DNA of 64,000 nt from Planctomycetaceae bacterium (GTDB lineage Bacteria > Planctomycetota > Planctomycetia > Pirellulales > Pirellulaceae), in NCBI GenBank assembly GCA_027487485.1, contig JAIYDN010000107.1:1-64000 (forward strand), in the 5' to 3' direction. The notes below the pieces were generated by a model. That model was not told the origin of the DNA. It did not search any database and worked only from the letters and a program-made list of their open reading frames with translations. This document shows positions 17,709 through 26,207 of this stretch, piece by piece. Every line of letters starts with the position of its first letter. Position 1 is the first letter of the stretch. Made by a program: the position numbers and the translations under genes.

Positions 17709-18556
17709 AATTGATTCCTTCTCGCAGCAACCGAATCTTCGTTTGGACGTTGTCATTAGTCGTGCTATTGTCCCTTTGTGTGTTAGCCCAACAACGACGG
17801 GGCAGGCAACGCGATTGGCGAAGCGAAGGGCGAGGGGATGTTCCAACTTGGCCGATCAATCCGAAGTTTGAAAAAGAACTGTTTACTTTTGTTCGAATCA
17901 AGTACGAATCGCACGGCTATGGACGAGGCGGTGGCTGGGCAACCGACTTTCGAGATAGCGAACTCAATTTTTCTCTGCGACTTCAGCAGCTAACGACCCT
18001 GAAGGTGAGCCCTGAGCCAATCGTGCTCGAACTGACGGATCCCAAGTTATTCGATTACCCCTTTATCTACATCATAGAACCTGGCGCATTGATGTTCCGA
18101 TATGAAGAGGTGCAAGCGCTTCGCAAGTATTTGCTCAATGGAGGGTTCTTGATGGTGGACGATTTTTGGGGTGATACGGAGTACGACAACTTCTACCGTG
18201 AGATCAAGCGTGTGTTCCCGGATCGCGAACCAGAAGAAGTGCCGTTGGAGCACGAAATTTTCCACTGCGTTTACGATTTGAAAGAGAAACCTCAGTTGCC
18301 TTCCATCGACTCCGCATGGAGAGGCCGCGATTCAGGGATAACCTGGGAGCCTCGGTATGATTCCGATACGAGCGTTCCCCATTATCGTGCCATCCGCGAC
18401 GATGCAAATCGAATCATGGTCTTCATCTGTCACAATACGGACCTGGGAGACGGTTGGGAACGTGAAGGCGAAGACCGTTGGTATTTCGAGGAGTTTTCCA
18501 TCAAAAAGGCTTATCCTTTAGGAATCAATATCGTTACCTATGCTATGACGCATTGA
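17705..18556 (+). CDS. DUF4159 domain protein
   Basis: A 283-residue exported protein starting with GTG that overlaps the upstream TGA. Signal peptide at about 1-28, then a basic RRGRQRDWRSEGRGD linker. The DUF4159 body begins at FTFVRIKYESHGYGRGGGW, with DPKLFDYPFIYIIEPG, LRKYLLNGGFLMVDDFWGD and a final FSIKKAYPLGINIVTYAMTH. The fold is expected to be flavodoxin/GATase-like; no enzymatic activity is known. In planctomycetes DUF4159 genes sit beside MoxR/DUF58/vWA clusters, as here (MoxR begins 85 bp later). It likely belongs to the same envelope-associated system. Confidence 0.88.
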   Translation: MKLIPSRSNRIFVWTLSLVVLLSLCVLAQQRRGRQRDWRSEGRGDVPTWPINPKFEKELFTFVRIKYESHGYGRGGGWATDFRDSELNFSLRLQQLTTLKVSPEPIVLELTDPKLFDYPFIYIIEPGALMFRYEEVQALRKYLLNGGFLMVDDFWGDTEYDNFYREIKRVFPDREPEEVPLEHEIFHCVYDLKEKPQLPSIDSAWRGRDSGITWEPRYDSDTSVPHYRAIRDDANRIMVFICHNTDLGDGWEREGEDRWYFEEFSIKKAYPLGINIVTYAMTH

Positions 18557-18641
18557 AGACCTTCTGCATCGTGTCACTGCTAAATTTTGAACATTGCTCC
18601 ACAGAACTTTTTCCCATCGAACCTTCTAGGACTTTACTACC

Positions 18642-19655
18642 TTGAGTCACGACACCTTGAGTCACGATACGCTTTCATTCGAAGAGCAAGCTGCGCTAGT
18701 TCAGCAGATACGCGAAGGACGAGCTCGTATCGATCATGAGCTCTCGAAAACGATTGTGGGCCAAAAGGCGGTTATCGAACAGTTGCTCATTTGCTTGTTC
18801 TCGGGGTCCCATTGTTTGATTACTGGTGCGCCTGGACTTGCAAAGACTCTTTTGGTTCGAAGCGTTGCTCAAGTTTTTCATCTGGAGTTTCGGCGAATTC
18901 AATTCACTCCCGACCTGATGCCTGCAGACATCACCGGAACGGAGATCTTGGATGAAGTCGATGGACGTCGGGTGCTACAATTTGTAAAAGGTCCCGTGTT
19001 TGCGAATGTCATCCTTGCCGATGAAATCAACCGAACGCCACCAAAGACGCAAGCGGCGTTGTTGGAGGCGATGCAGGAACATCAAGTCACGGCGGCAGGG
19101 AAACGTTATGGCTTGCCTGAACCGTTCTTTGTATTGGCTACCCAAAACCCCATCGAAATGGAAGGAACCTATCCGCTTCCGGAAGCCCAACTGGACCGGT
19201 TTATGTTCAATGTGATGATTGACTACTTGCCCTTTCAAGACGAGCTTCAGGTCGTGCTGGATACAACCAGTAAAAAGCCGGAGCCTATCCAGCCCTTGTT
19301 TTCCGGCGAAGACATTTTGCGATTCCATGAAATGGTGCGGCGCATGCCAATCGCGCCAGAGGTAGCCGGTTATGCAGTCCGTTTAGTTGCTGCTACTCGT
19401 CCGGGACGCCCCGAGGCGGCTTCTTTCGTCAATCAATGGTTGAATTGGGGGGCTGGGTTACGAGCCGCCCAAATGCTGGTGTTGGGAGCCAAAGCACGCG
19501 CGCTGCTCAACGGCCAGTCTCATGTCGCGATGGAAGATATTCGTGCGCTCGTCCATCCCGTCCTTCGGCATAGACTGCTTTTGGGGTACAAAGCGGAGGC
19601 CGAGGGAATCACGGTGGAAGACTGCATCGACCGGCTGCTGACCGAGGTTCACTAA
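18642..19655 (+). CDS. MoxR-family AAA+ ATPase
   Basis: A 337-residue MoxR ATPase. Walker A is GAPGLAKT, Walker B is NVILADEINRTPPKTQAALLEAMQE, and the sensor-1 region reads FFVLATQNPIEMEGTYPLPEAQLDRF. Such ATPases act with vWA proteins as chaperone-like complexes. It heads a coupled series: DUF58 starts 2 bp after its stop and vWA proteins follow. The start is unusual: TTG at 18642 and TTG at 18657 open two near-identical 15-bp units (TTGAGTCACGACACC, TTGAGTCACGATACG). Only the first is preceded by a weak ribosome binding site (AGGA). Confidence 0.94.
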   Translation: MSHDTLSHDTLSFEEQAALVQQIREGRARIDHELSKTIVGQKAVIEQLLICLFSGSHCLITGAPGLAKTLLVRSVAQVFHLEFRRIQFTPDLMPADITGTEILDEVDGRRVLQFVKGPVFANVILADEINRTPPKTQAALLEAMQEHQVTAAGKRYGLPEPFFVLATQNPIEMEGTYPLPEAQLDRFMFNVMIDYLPFQDELQVVLDTTSKKPEPIQPLFSGEDILRFHEMVRRMPIAPEVAGYAVRLVAATRPGRPEAASFVNQWLNWGAGLRAAQMLVLGAKARALLNGQSHVAMEDIRALVHPVLRHRLLLGYKAEAEGITVEDCIDRLLTEVH

Positions 19656-19657
19656 CC

Positions 19658-20638
19658 ATGAAACAGCCGTTCGCCCGAACTGAGCCGATGGAAAGACATG
19701 CGTCGAAGTTTGGCATAGAGAGCAAGCTGAAGTCGGCAGATTCCTGGATTGATATGTCGGCGTTGATGCGTATCAAGGATATGCAATTGCGAGCCAAGTC
19801 AGTTGTTGATGGTTTTCACAACGGGTTGCACCGAAGTCCGCTCCATGGATTCTCCGTTGAGTTCAGTGAATATCGACCGTTCAGCGAAGGGGACGACCCA
19901 CGTTCGATCGATTGGAAGTTGTACGCCAGGAGCGATCGCTTCTACATCAAGAAATTTGAGGATGAAACCAACCGTCGATGTTACATTGTCGTCGATCAAA
20001 GCAAGTCGATGGAGTATCGCTCGATCGAGTATTCGAAGATGGATTACGCAAGAACTCTTTCGGCAACGCTTGCCTACTATCTGACCTTGCAACGCGACGC
20101 CGTTGGGGTGCTTACCTTTGAGCAGGATGTGACCGAGTTCTTGGCGGCTCGCTATCGCCCAGGTCAAATGAAACGTATCCTTTCGCTGTTGGAGAAGTCC
20201 ACACAAGGAACATCCACCGATCTGCGCAAGCCCTTGGCGCATCTTGCGGAGATTGTGCGTCATCGCAGTTTGATCTTGATTGTGTCCGACTTTTTAGTTC
20301 CGCCAGAGAGCCTGCGCGAGCCCTTGTCTTTTTTGCGAGCACGTCACCATGAGATTATGCTGCTGCGTGTTTGCGACCCATGTGAAATCACGTTAAGCCT
20401 CAAGAACCCCGCGATGCTTACCGATGTTGAAACAGGCCAGGAAATGCATATCGATCCCGAGAAGGCCAGGGAACGTTACCAACAAAAGTTTCGGCAGCAT
20501 GAATCCGAGCTTGTGCAGATGTGCGCTCAGTTGGGGATCAGTTGGACTTCTTTGGTATCCACCGATTCTGTCGAGCATGCCCTTTTTGATCTACTTTATC
20601 GACAACAGGGCGGTAAGAAACGCGAGAGTCGCCGATGA
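19658..20638 (+). CDS. DUF58 domain protein
   Basis: A 326-residue DUF58 protein. The family signature is present (GFSVEFSEYRPFSEGDDPRS, then IDWKLYARSDRFYIKKFEDE). A vWA-like metal-binding pattern DQSKS follows (YIVVDQSKSMEY). It begins 2 bp after the moxR stop and overlaps the next gene by ATGA, so all three are one translational unit. DUF58 proteins are typical partners of MoxR ATPases. Cytoplasmic, without a predicted membrane span. Confidence 0.93.
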   Translation: MKQPFARTEPMERHASKFGIESKLKSADSWIDMSALMRIKDMQLRAKSVVDGFHNGLHRSPLHGFSVEFSEYRPFSEGDDPRSIDWKLYARSDRFYIKKFEDETNRRCYIVVDQSKSMEYRSIEYSKMDYARTLSATLAYYLTLQRDAVGVLTFEQDVTEFLAARYRPGQMKRILSLLEKSTQGTSTDLRKPLAHLAEIVRHRSLILIVSDFLVPPESLREPLSFLRARHHEIMLLRVCDPCEITLSLKNPAMLTDVETGQEMHIDPEKARERYQQKFRQHESELVQMCAQLGISWTSLVSTDSVEHALFDLLYRQQGGKKRESRR

Positions 20639-22782
20639 ATTTCCTGACGCCCTTGTATGCTCTAGCAGCACTTGCGATCGCGGCCCCGATCTTGTTTCAT
20701 TTGGTCCGAAAGCGCCCCAAGGATCGGCAAGTATTTAGTTCCTTGATGTTTTTAGAGCCAGCAGCACCGCGATTGACTCAGCAAAGCAGGGTCGACCATT
20801 GGCTACTACTGGCTTTGCGTGTGGCGGCAATTGCGATGCTTGCCGTCGCCTTTTCGCGTCCCTATTGGAACATAGCCTCCCTGGCCGAAGCCCCCACCCT
20901 TGGTTTACGACGCGTTTTTCTGCTGGACTGCAGCGCAAGCATGCGTCGCGATGGAATGATGGAACAAGCCAAGTCCAAGATCAAAGACCTGATTGAGCAA
21001 TCAAGAATCACCGATACGATTGCCGTTTACGCATTCGACCAATCCTTGCGTCCTTTGTTGCCAATTGAAGAAGCAACGCAAGTGCTACCATCACAGCGAC
21101 AATTGCTTGCGGTAGATTCGCTCAAGAAAGCCGCGCTAACTTGGAACAGGACTGATTTAGGTTTGGCCCTAGTGCAAGCAACGGATGCGCTGCATGCACA
21201 GATCAGTTCGATCGACGAGGGGGGCGCGGGGTCTGGCGAAATTGTGATCGTCACAGACCTACAGAGTGGGATGACCCTTGATGCTCTCGCCAATTACGCA
21301 TGGCCACCCAACACCCGAGTGCGCATCGAACGAATCGAATCTGGAACGCCAGGCAACGCCAACGCAACCCTTCTGAACGCCACATCCAGTCAAGAACCGG
21401 AAACCATGTCGGCGGATTCCAATCAAGTTCGCGTTCGGGTAAGCAATTCGCCGAAGTCGAACGCGAATGAGTTTCAACTTTCTTGGCGAAATGCCAAAGA
21501 CGAAATCGTCGGTACCGAATCTCGGGCGAGTGTACCAAGTGGTAGCAACGCAGTTACTGCGATGCCTGCTCCGTCTGCAGAAGCCCTGTACCTCAAGTTA
21601 ATCGGTGATTCGACAGATTTTGATAACAAGTACTATGTGGCGACCCAGCAATCAAGTTCTTGTTCGGTTTTGGTGATGGAGCCCAAGTCGCGAGAGCGCG
21701 AGGATTCTTTAGGATACTTTGTTGCTCAGATTCCGCTAAGCACTCCAACGCGGATCGTTCATGTCGAAACTCGCGAACCAGACAGCGAGGCACAATGGCC
21801 CAGTCCCAGCACAACACCTTGGATCATCGTTGCTTCGGAACTGAAAGATCGAGATCTAACTGGTTTATCGGCTTATCTCGAACAAGGCGGGAGTGTGCTT
21901 TGGGTGATGGACCAGTCCATTTCCGAGGATGCAGGCTTTACTTCAGAAGATTACCAAAAGGCATTCGCTGATATCGCGGGCACTGCCGTCGCAGTCACGG
22001 AAGCAAAATCCAAGGACTACTCGATGCTCCAGCGGATTGATTTCCGCCATCCGGTGTTTGCGGATTTGGCCGATGCGCGATTCAATGACTTTACGAAAAT
22101 TCGATTTTGGAGCCATCGTACGCTTTTGCCAAGCGAGTCAAGTCTGTGGAAAATCCTTGCAAGCTTTGATGATGGTTCGCCTGCCTTGCTGTCCAAGGAG
22201 AAAGGAAAGGGCTTGCTATGGGTTCTTGCTGCTGGGTGGCAACCTAACCAATCGCAACTGGCTCTCTCCAGTAAGTTTGTACCAATCGTCTCCAACTTGT
22301 TTCGAATCGCGGCTCACGATGTGCAGGATGCAAATACGTACTACGTTGGCGATGAAGTGATTTGGGATGATCAGGAACGCATTGTCGACCCGATGGGAAA
22401 GACCATGCAGAGCGTCGTTAATGGCGATACGATTTCGGAGAAGAACACGTCTGAAGATGTTAACAGGAAGATGAACCGATGCCCTCTATCGGAACCTGGC
22501 ATTTATCAACGATGGCGTGAAGACAAAATGGTTCAAACCTTTGCCGTGAACCTAAACGAGTCTGAAAGTTTAGTCCTTCCAGCCGATAGCGAATGCCTGG
22601 AGAGACTAGGTGTGAATATGGCAGACTTAAACTCACCTGAACGAGCCATGCAAAAGCAACGCCAATTGCAAGCCATCGAATTGGAGGCTCAGCAAGGTTG
22701 GTGGCGTTGGCTCGTGATCGGTGTTCTTGGTCTTGCTGGAACTGAATCCGCGGTTTGTATCATAAGGTCTCGCAGCAAATGA
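20635..22782 (+). CDS. BatA-type membrane protein with vWA domain
   Basis: A 715-residue protein. The N-terminus matches the BatA/aerotolerance N-terminal domain: membrane segment at 5-25 (LYALAALAIAAPILFHLVRK), the RQVFSSLMFLEP motif, and a second span at about 58-80. A vWA domain follows with MIDAS motif DCSAS (about residue 98). The middle resembles a GATase-like fold (WIIVASELKDRDLTGLSAYL). A final membrane segment is near the C-terminus (WWRWLVIGVLGLAGTESAV). Start and stop both overlap neighbours (ATGA). It likely displays its vWA domain outside the membrane in a MoxR-linked complex. Confidence 0.9.
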   Translation: MNFLTPLYALAALAIAAPILFHLVRKRPKDRQVFSSLMFLEPAAPRLTQQSRVDHWLLLALRVAAIAMLAVAFSRPYWNIASLAEAPTLGLRRVFLLDCSASMRRDGMMEQAKSKIKDLIEQSRITDTIAVYAFDQSLRPLLPIEEATQVLPSQRQLLAVDSLKKAALTWNRTDLGLALVQATDALHAQISSIDEGGAGSGEIVIVTDLQSGMTLDALANYAWPPNTRVRIERIESGTPGNANATLLNATSSQEPETMSADSNQVRVRVSNSPKSNANEFQLSWRNAKDEIVGTESRASVPSGSNAVTAMPAPSAEALYLKLIGDSTDFDNKYYVATQQSSSCSVLVMEPKSREREDSLGYFVAQIPLSTPTRIVHVETREPDSEAQWPSPSTTPWIIVASELKDRDLTGLSAYLEQGGSVLWVMDQSISEDAGFTSEDYQKAFADIAGTAVAVTEAKSKDYSMLQRIDFRHPVFADLADARFNDFTKIRFWSHRTLLPSESSLWKILASFDDGSPALLSKEKGKGLLWVLAAGWQPNQSQLALSSKFVPIVSNLFRIAAHDVQDANTYYVGDEVIWDDQERIVDPMGKTMQSVVNGDTISEKNTSEDVNRKMNRCPLSEPGIYQRWREDKMVQTFAVNLNESESLVLPADSECLERLGVNMADLNSPERAMQKQRQLQAIELEAQQGWWRWLVIGVLGLAGTESAVCIIRSRSK

Positions 22783-25700
22783 ACAACAATCTTTCCTTTC
22801 TCGTGGATTCAGTCGCTCGTCGATATCGGTTCCTGCAATGGGCATGGGTACTGACAATTGCTTGGTGCGTTCTGGCAGCCGTCTGGATGATAGGTACTGC
22901 CACGGGCGAATTCTCTCGATTGCTAAGCTGGCAACAAGCAATTGTTGGAATTGCGGTGGTCGGAACAACATCCGTTGGAACGTGGTTGCTATCCAAGCGT
23001 CGGTATCAAGACCGACGTTGGGTCGCATCGCAAATCGAAGCTGCGTTTCCTTCGCTTCAAGAGCGGTTGATTACCGCGATTCAATTGAAACAAACGGATG
23101 GATTTTTCGAAAAGTCCTTGATCGATGATACGGTTCGCCATGCTCGCGCTCACGATTGGTCCAAAGTGATTCCGGCTGGTCGAGTTCTATTGGCTTGGAC
23201 GTGCCAGTTTCTTTCTCTGACGTTTGCAATCCTTGTTGTCGCCAGGGTTTGGGAAGGAACGGATGTCGCCTCCGCATCGTCTGTGCCTTCCCTGACGGGG
23301 GACTTAACAATGATCAGTCCTGTGGTGGAACCGGGCGACATCGAATGCGAGCAAGGTTCGGATGTGCTTGTTTCCGTTCGTTTTCCCGGGAAGGTTCCAG
23401 CTGAGGCTTGGTTAGAAACATCCAGCGAATCCGGTAACAGCTCGCGCGAGTCGATGAGCCGTAGCTTGAAGGACCCGGTTTTCAGTGCTTATCTGAGGGG
23501 TATTCCAACGGACCTCACTTATCGCGTCGACTTTCTGGATGGGCTCACACGAGAATTCAAGATTACAACTTTTGCCTACCCGACATTGGTGCGGAGCGAT
23601 GCAAAGATCGAATCGCCGGCATACGCAAACTTAGAACCTAAAGAAGTTGAAAATACACGGAGGGTGACGGTGGTCGATGGCGCGACGTTGACCTGGAGCT
23701 GCTTTGTCAACAAACCTGTCGCTCTTGCTGAATTGATAGACGAGACAGGGAATGTGACATCCCTTGTGCCAACCCCCGATAATCCACTTCGCTATCGTGT
23801 TTCTTTTGTGATGACAGAGTCGCGACGCTGGAAAGTTCGACTCGTCGACATGGAGCAGCGCGAGTGCAAATTCTTGGAGGAGCTGTCGGCAAAAGTACTT
23901 CCAAACGCGGAGCCTGAAATCAAACTTGCACGGGCTTCTGACAGTCGGGTCTCGCCGTTGCAGGAATTTCAGATTCGAGCCACCGTCACCGATGACTTTG
24001 GAATTCAAAAATCGGGGGTGGTCGTGACGTTGGGTGATTCGGAACCCCACGATGCCGAAGTTCAAACCCTGCAACAGAAACCGGGCAAGGCCGAGATCTC
24101 GTATCTCGTTGACTTGGAATCCATGAACGCCGAGGCCGACCAGCTCGTCAACTACTATTTTTGGAGCGAGGATATCGATCGCGATGGCCAACCGCGTCGC
24201 GTGGAAGGCGAAATGTTCTTTGCCGAGGTGCGGCCGTTCGAGGAAGTTTTCCGCGAAGGGCCCTCGATGTCCGAGCAACAACAACAGCAACAACAACAGC
24301 AGCAAAGCCAAGGGGAAAAGAAAGCGGAAGATTTAGCGGAACTACAAAAACAAATTATGTCTGCTACATGGAATGTACTGCGACGCGAAAAGCAGTCTTC
24401 CATCAGCCTTGCCTATGGGGCGGATGTCCAAACGATTTTGGATTCCCAGCAAGACGCCCTTGGGCAAACCGACGATCTCCAACAAACGCTGCAAGATGAA
24501 AAGTCGTTGCAGTATCTTGAGAAGGTTCGCGACGCGATGACATTGTCGATAGAACACTTGGAAAGTGCTTTGGCCGCTGCTGATCTGGGAGATTTACGGC
24601 AGGCGCTGCGACAAGAACGCAGTGCCTACGAAACGCTTTTAAAACTACGTGCCCGCGAACATCAAATCGTAAAGTCGCAACAACAAAAATCCCAATCCTC
24701 TCAAAGTGCGAGCCAACGTGATCGTCAGGAACAATTGGAACAGCTCCAGTTGGAACAGAACGACAACCGCTACGAGACCGAACAGCAAGCAGAGACCTCA
24801 GAACCGTCTGCACAACGCGAAACACGCCAAGTGATGAACCGTTTGGAGGAGCTTGCACGTCGACAAAAGGATGTCAACGAACAACTGAAGAATCTAGAGA
24901 CCGAGCTGCGAGAGGCGAAAACGGAAGAGAAAAAGAAAGAGCTCGAAGAGCAATTGCAGCGGCTCCGTGATAATCAAGAGGAGCTCTTGCGCGATACCGA
25001 CGAACTGCTGGAACGAATGAATGAGCCGGAGAATCGTCAAGCCATGCAAGAAGCACGCGAGCAAACCGAGCAAGCCAGAAGTGAACTGCAAAAGTCGACT
25101 CAGTCGCTCTCCCAAGGCGAAACATCGCAGTCGCTTTCGTCTGGAACACGAGCCCAACGGCAATTGGAGGAGACTCGCGAGCAGCTTCGTAAAGAATCAT
25201 CCAATCAGTTCGACCAGACCATGCGACAGTTGCTCGATCAGGCGGAAGCACTTGAAAAGCAACAGCAGGCTCTTTCGGAGCGAGTCCAAAAGCCCAAAGG
25301 CACGGCATCCAATCCTCAAGAATCGGATACCAACGCGGAAGGCCTAGCCGCAGCTGAAAGTGCGACAGGCGATGAAAACAAGAACGAGACGGCGTCCCCT
25401 TTGCGACCTGAAGGTGAGCCCAAGCCTGAGAAGCCAGGGCAGCCGAATTGGCAGAGCCAAAAGCGCGATCTCAATCAAATTTTAGAGAAGATCCAAGAGA
25501 CCGTTTCGGAAGCGGAATCGAGTGAGCCGTTGCTGTCAGAACAACTTTACGAAACATTCCGTGAAACCAAACAAAAGGCGATCGAGCAACGCTTGGATCA
25601 AATACCAATCCTGATGGAACGAGGGTTGCAAGAGCCTGCCAATCGCATGGTCGATGAAGTGAAGCAGGGCATTCAGGACTTGAAAGATGGGATCGCGGAA

Positions 25701-26207
25701 GCGGCAAAAGGAGTATTAGGAAGTGAAGAAGAATCTTTGCGACGGGCACTTGGTGAATTGCAGCGAGCCGAGCGACAGATTGGCGAAGAACCTAGACAGG
25801 TTGGCGAAGAAGCGAACCGTGAAGGAAACGCGGGCAATCCCATTACCGGTGAATCCTATTCCTCGTGGTCCGATTCCATCAGGGATGTAGAAGAACTAGT
25901 GCGAGATCCCGAAATGCGGGCAGAGGCCTCTCGAATTCGCGAGGCGGTGCGTTCGATGCGAGTGGATTACAAACGGCACGCCAAGGAGCCAGAATGGCCA
26001 CTCGTTCGTCAACTGGTCGCTAATCCGCTGCAACAATTGACCGAAAAGGTTCAAGAAGAATTGCTTCGATTGTCGGCCGAACGCAACGCATTGATCCCTG
26101 TCGATCGAGATCCCGTCCCCAGCTTGTATCAACAACGACTGGACCGATACTACGAGAACTTAGGAACAGGAAAGAACATGCAGAAGCGGGAAACCAAGCC
26201 TGAATGA
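22779..26207 (+). CDS. Large membrane-anchored coiled-coil protein of the MoxR/vWA cluster
   Basis: About 1142 residues. The chosen ATG 22779 overlaps the upstream TGA; an in-frame TTG at 22755 is less likely. Membrane spans lie at about 20-40, 52-70 and 140-160. An extracytoplasmic beta-rich region follows (about 175-480). A run of ten glutamines then opens a long Glu/Gln/Arg-rich coiled coil (about 510-960). The C-terminal ~180 residues are helical with SYSSWSDSIRDVEELV. The layout resembles DUF4175-like proteins found beside DUF4159/MoxR/BatA genes. Probably a structural part of the complex. Confidence 0.85.
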   Translation: MNNNLSFLVDSVARRYRFLQWAWVLTIAWCVLAAVWMIGTATGEFSRLLSWQQAIVGIAVVGTTSVGTWLLSKRRYQDRRWVASQIEAAFPSLQERLITAIQLKQTDGFFEKSLIDDTVRHARAHDWSKVIPAGRVLLAWTCQFLSLTFAILVVARVWEGTDVASASSVPSLTGDLTMISPVVEPGDIECEQGSDVLVSVRFPGKVPAEAWLETSSESGNSSRESMSRSLKDPVFSAYLRGIPTDLTYRVDFLDGLTREFKITTFAYPTLVRSDAKIESPAYANLEPKEVENTRRVTVVDGATLTWSCFVNKPVALAELIDETGNVTSLVPTPDNPLRYRVSFVMTESRRWKVRLVDMEQRECKFLEELSAKVLPNAEPEIKLARASDSRVSPLQEFQIRATVTDDFGIQKSGVVVTLGDSEPHDAEVQTLQQKPGKAEISYLVDLESMNAEADQLVNYYFWSEDIDRDGQPRRVEGEMFFAEVRPFEEVFREGPSMSEQQQQQQQQQQSQGEKKAEDLAELQKQIMSATWNVLRREKQSSISLAYGADVQTILDSQQDALGQTDDLQQTLQDEKSLQYLEKVRDAMTLSIEHLESALAAADLGDLRQALRQERSAYETLLKLRAREHQIVKSQQQKSQSSQSASQRDRQEQLEQLQLEQNDNRYETEQQAETSEPSAQRETRQVMNRLEELARRQKDVNEQLKNLETELREAKTEEKKKELEEQLQRLRDNQEELLRDTDELLERMNEPENRQAMQEAREQTEQARSELQKSTQSLSQGETSQSLSSGTRAQRQLEETREQLRKESSNQFDQTMRQLLDQAEALEKQQQALSERVQKPKGTASNPQESDTNAEGLAAAESATGDENKNETASPLRPEGEPKPEKPGQPNWQSQKRDLNQILEKIQETVSEAESSEPLLSEQLYETFRETKQKAIEQRLDQIPILMERGLQEPANRMVDEVKQGIQDLKDGIAEAAKGVLGSEEESLRRALGELQRAERQIGEEPRQVGEEANREGNAGNPITGESYSSWSDSIRDVEELVRDPEMRAEASRIREAVRSMRVDYKRHAKEPEWPLVRQLVANPLQQLTEKVQEELLRLSAERNALIPVDRDPVPSLYQQRLDRYYENLGTGKNMQKRETKPE

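Noticed and set aside
24274-24305. CAA/CAG run considered as a repeat array or CRISPR-like signal
   Set aside because: It is an in-frame polyglutamine tract; no spacer structure.
23631-24311. Minus-strand frame with a leucine run opposite the coiled-coil gene
   Set aside because: The leucines are the antisense of the glutamine codons; it is a shadow of the real plus-strand gene.
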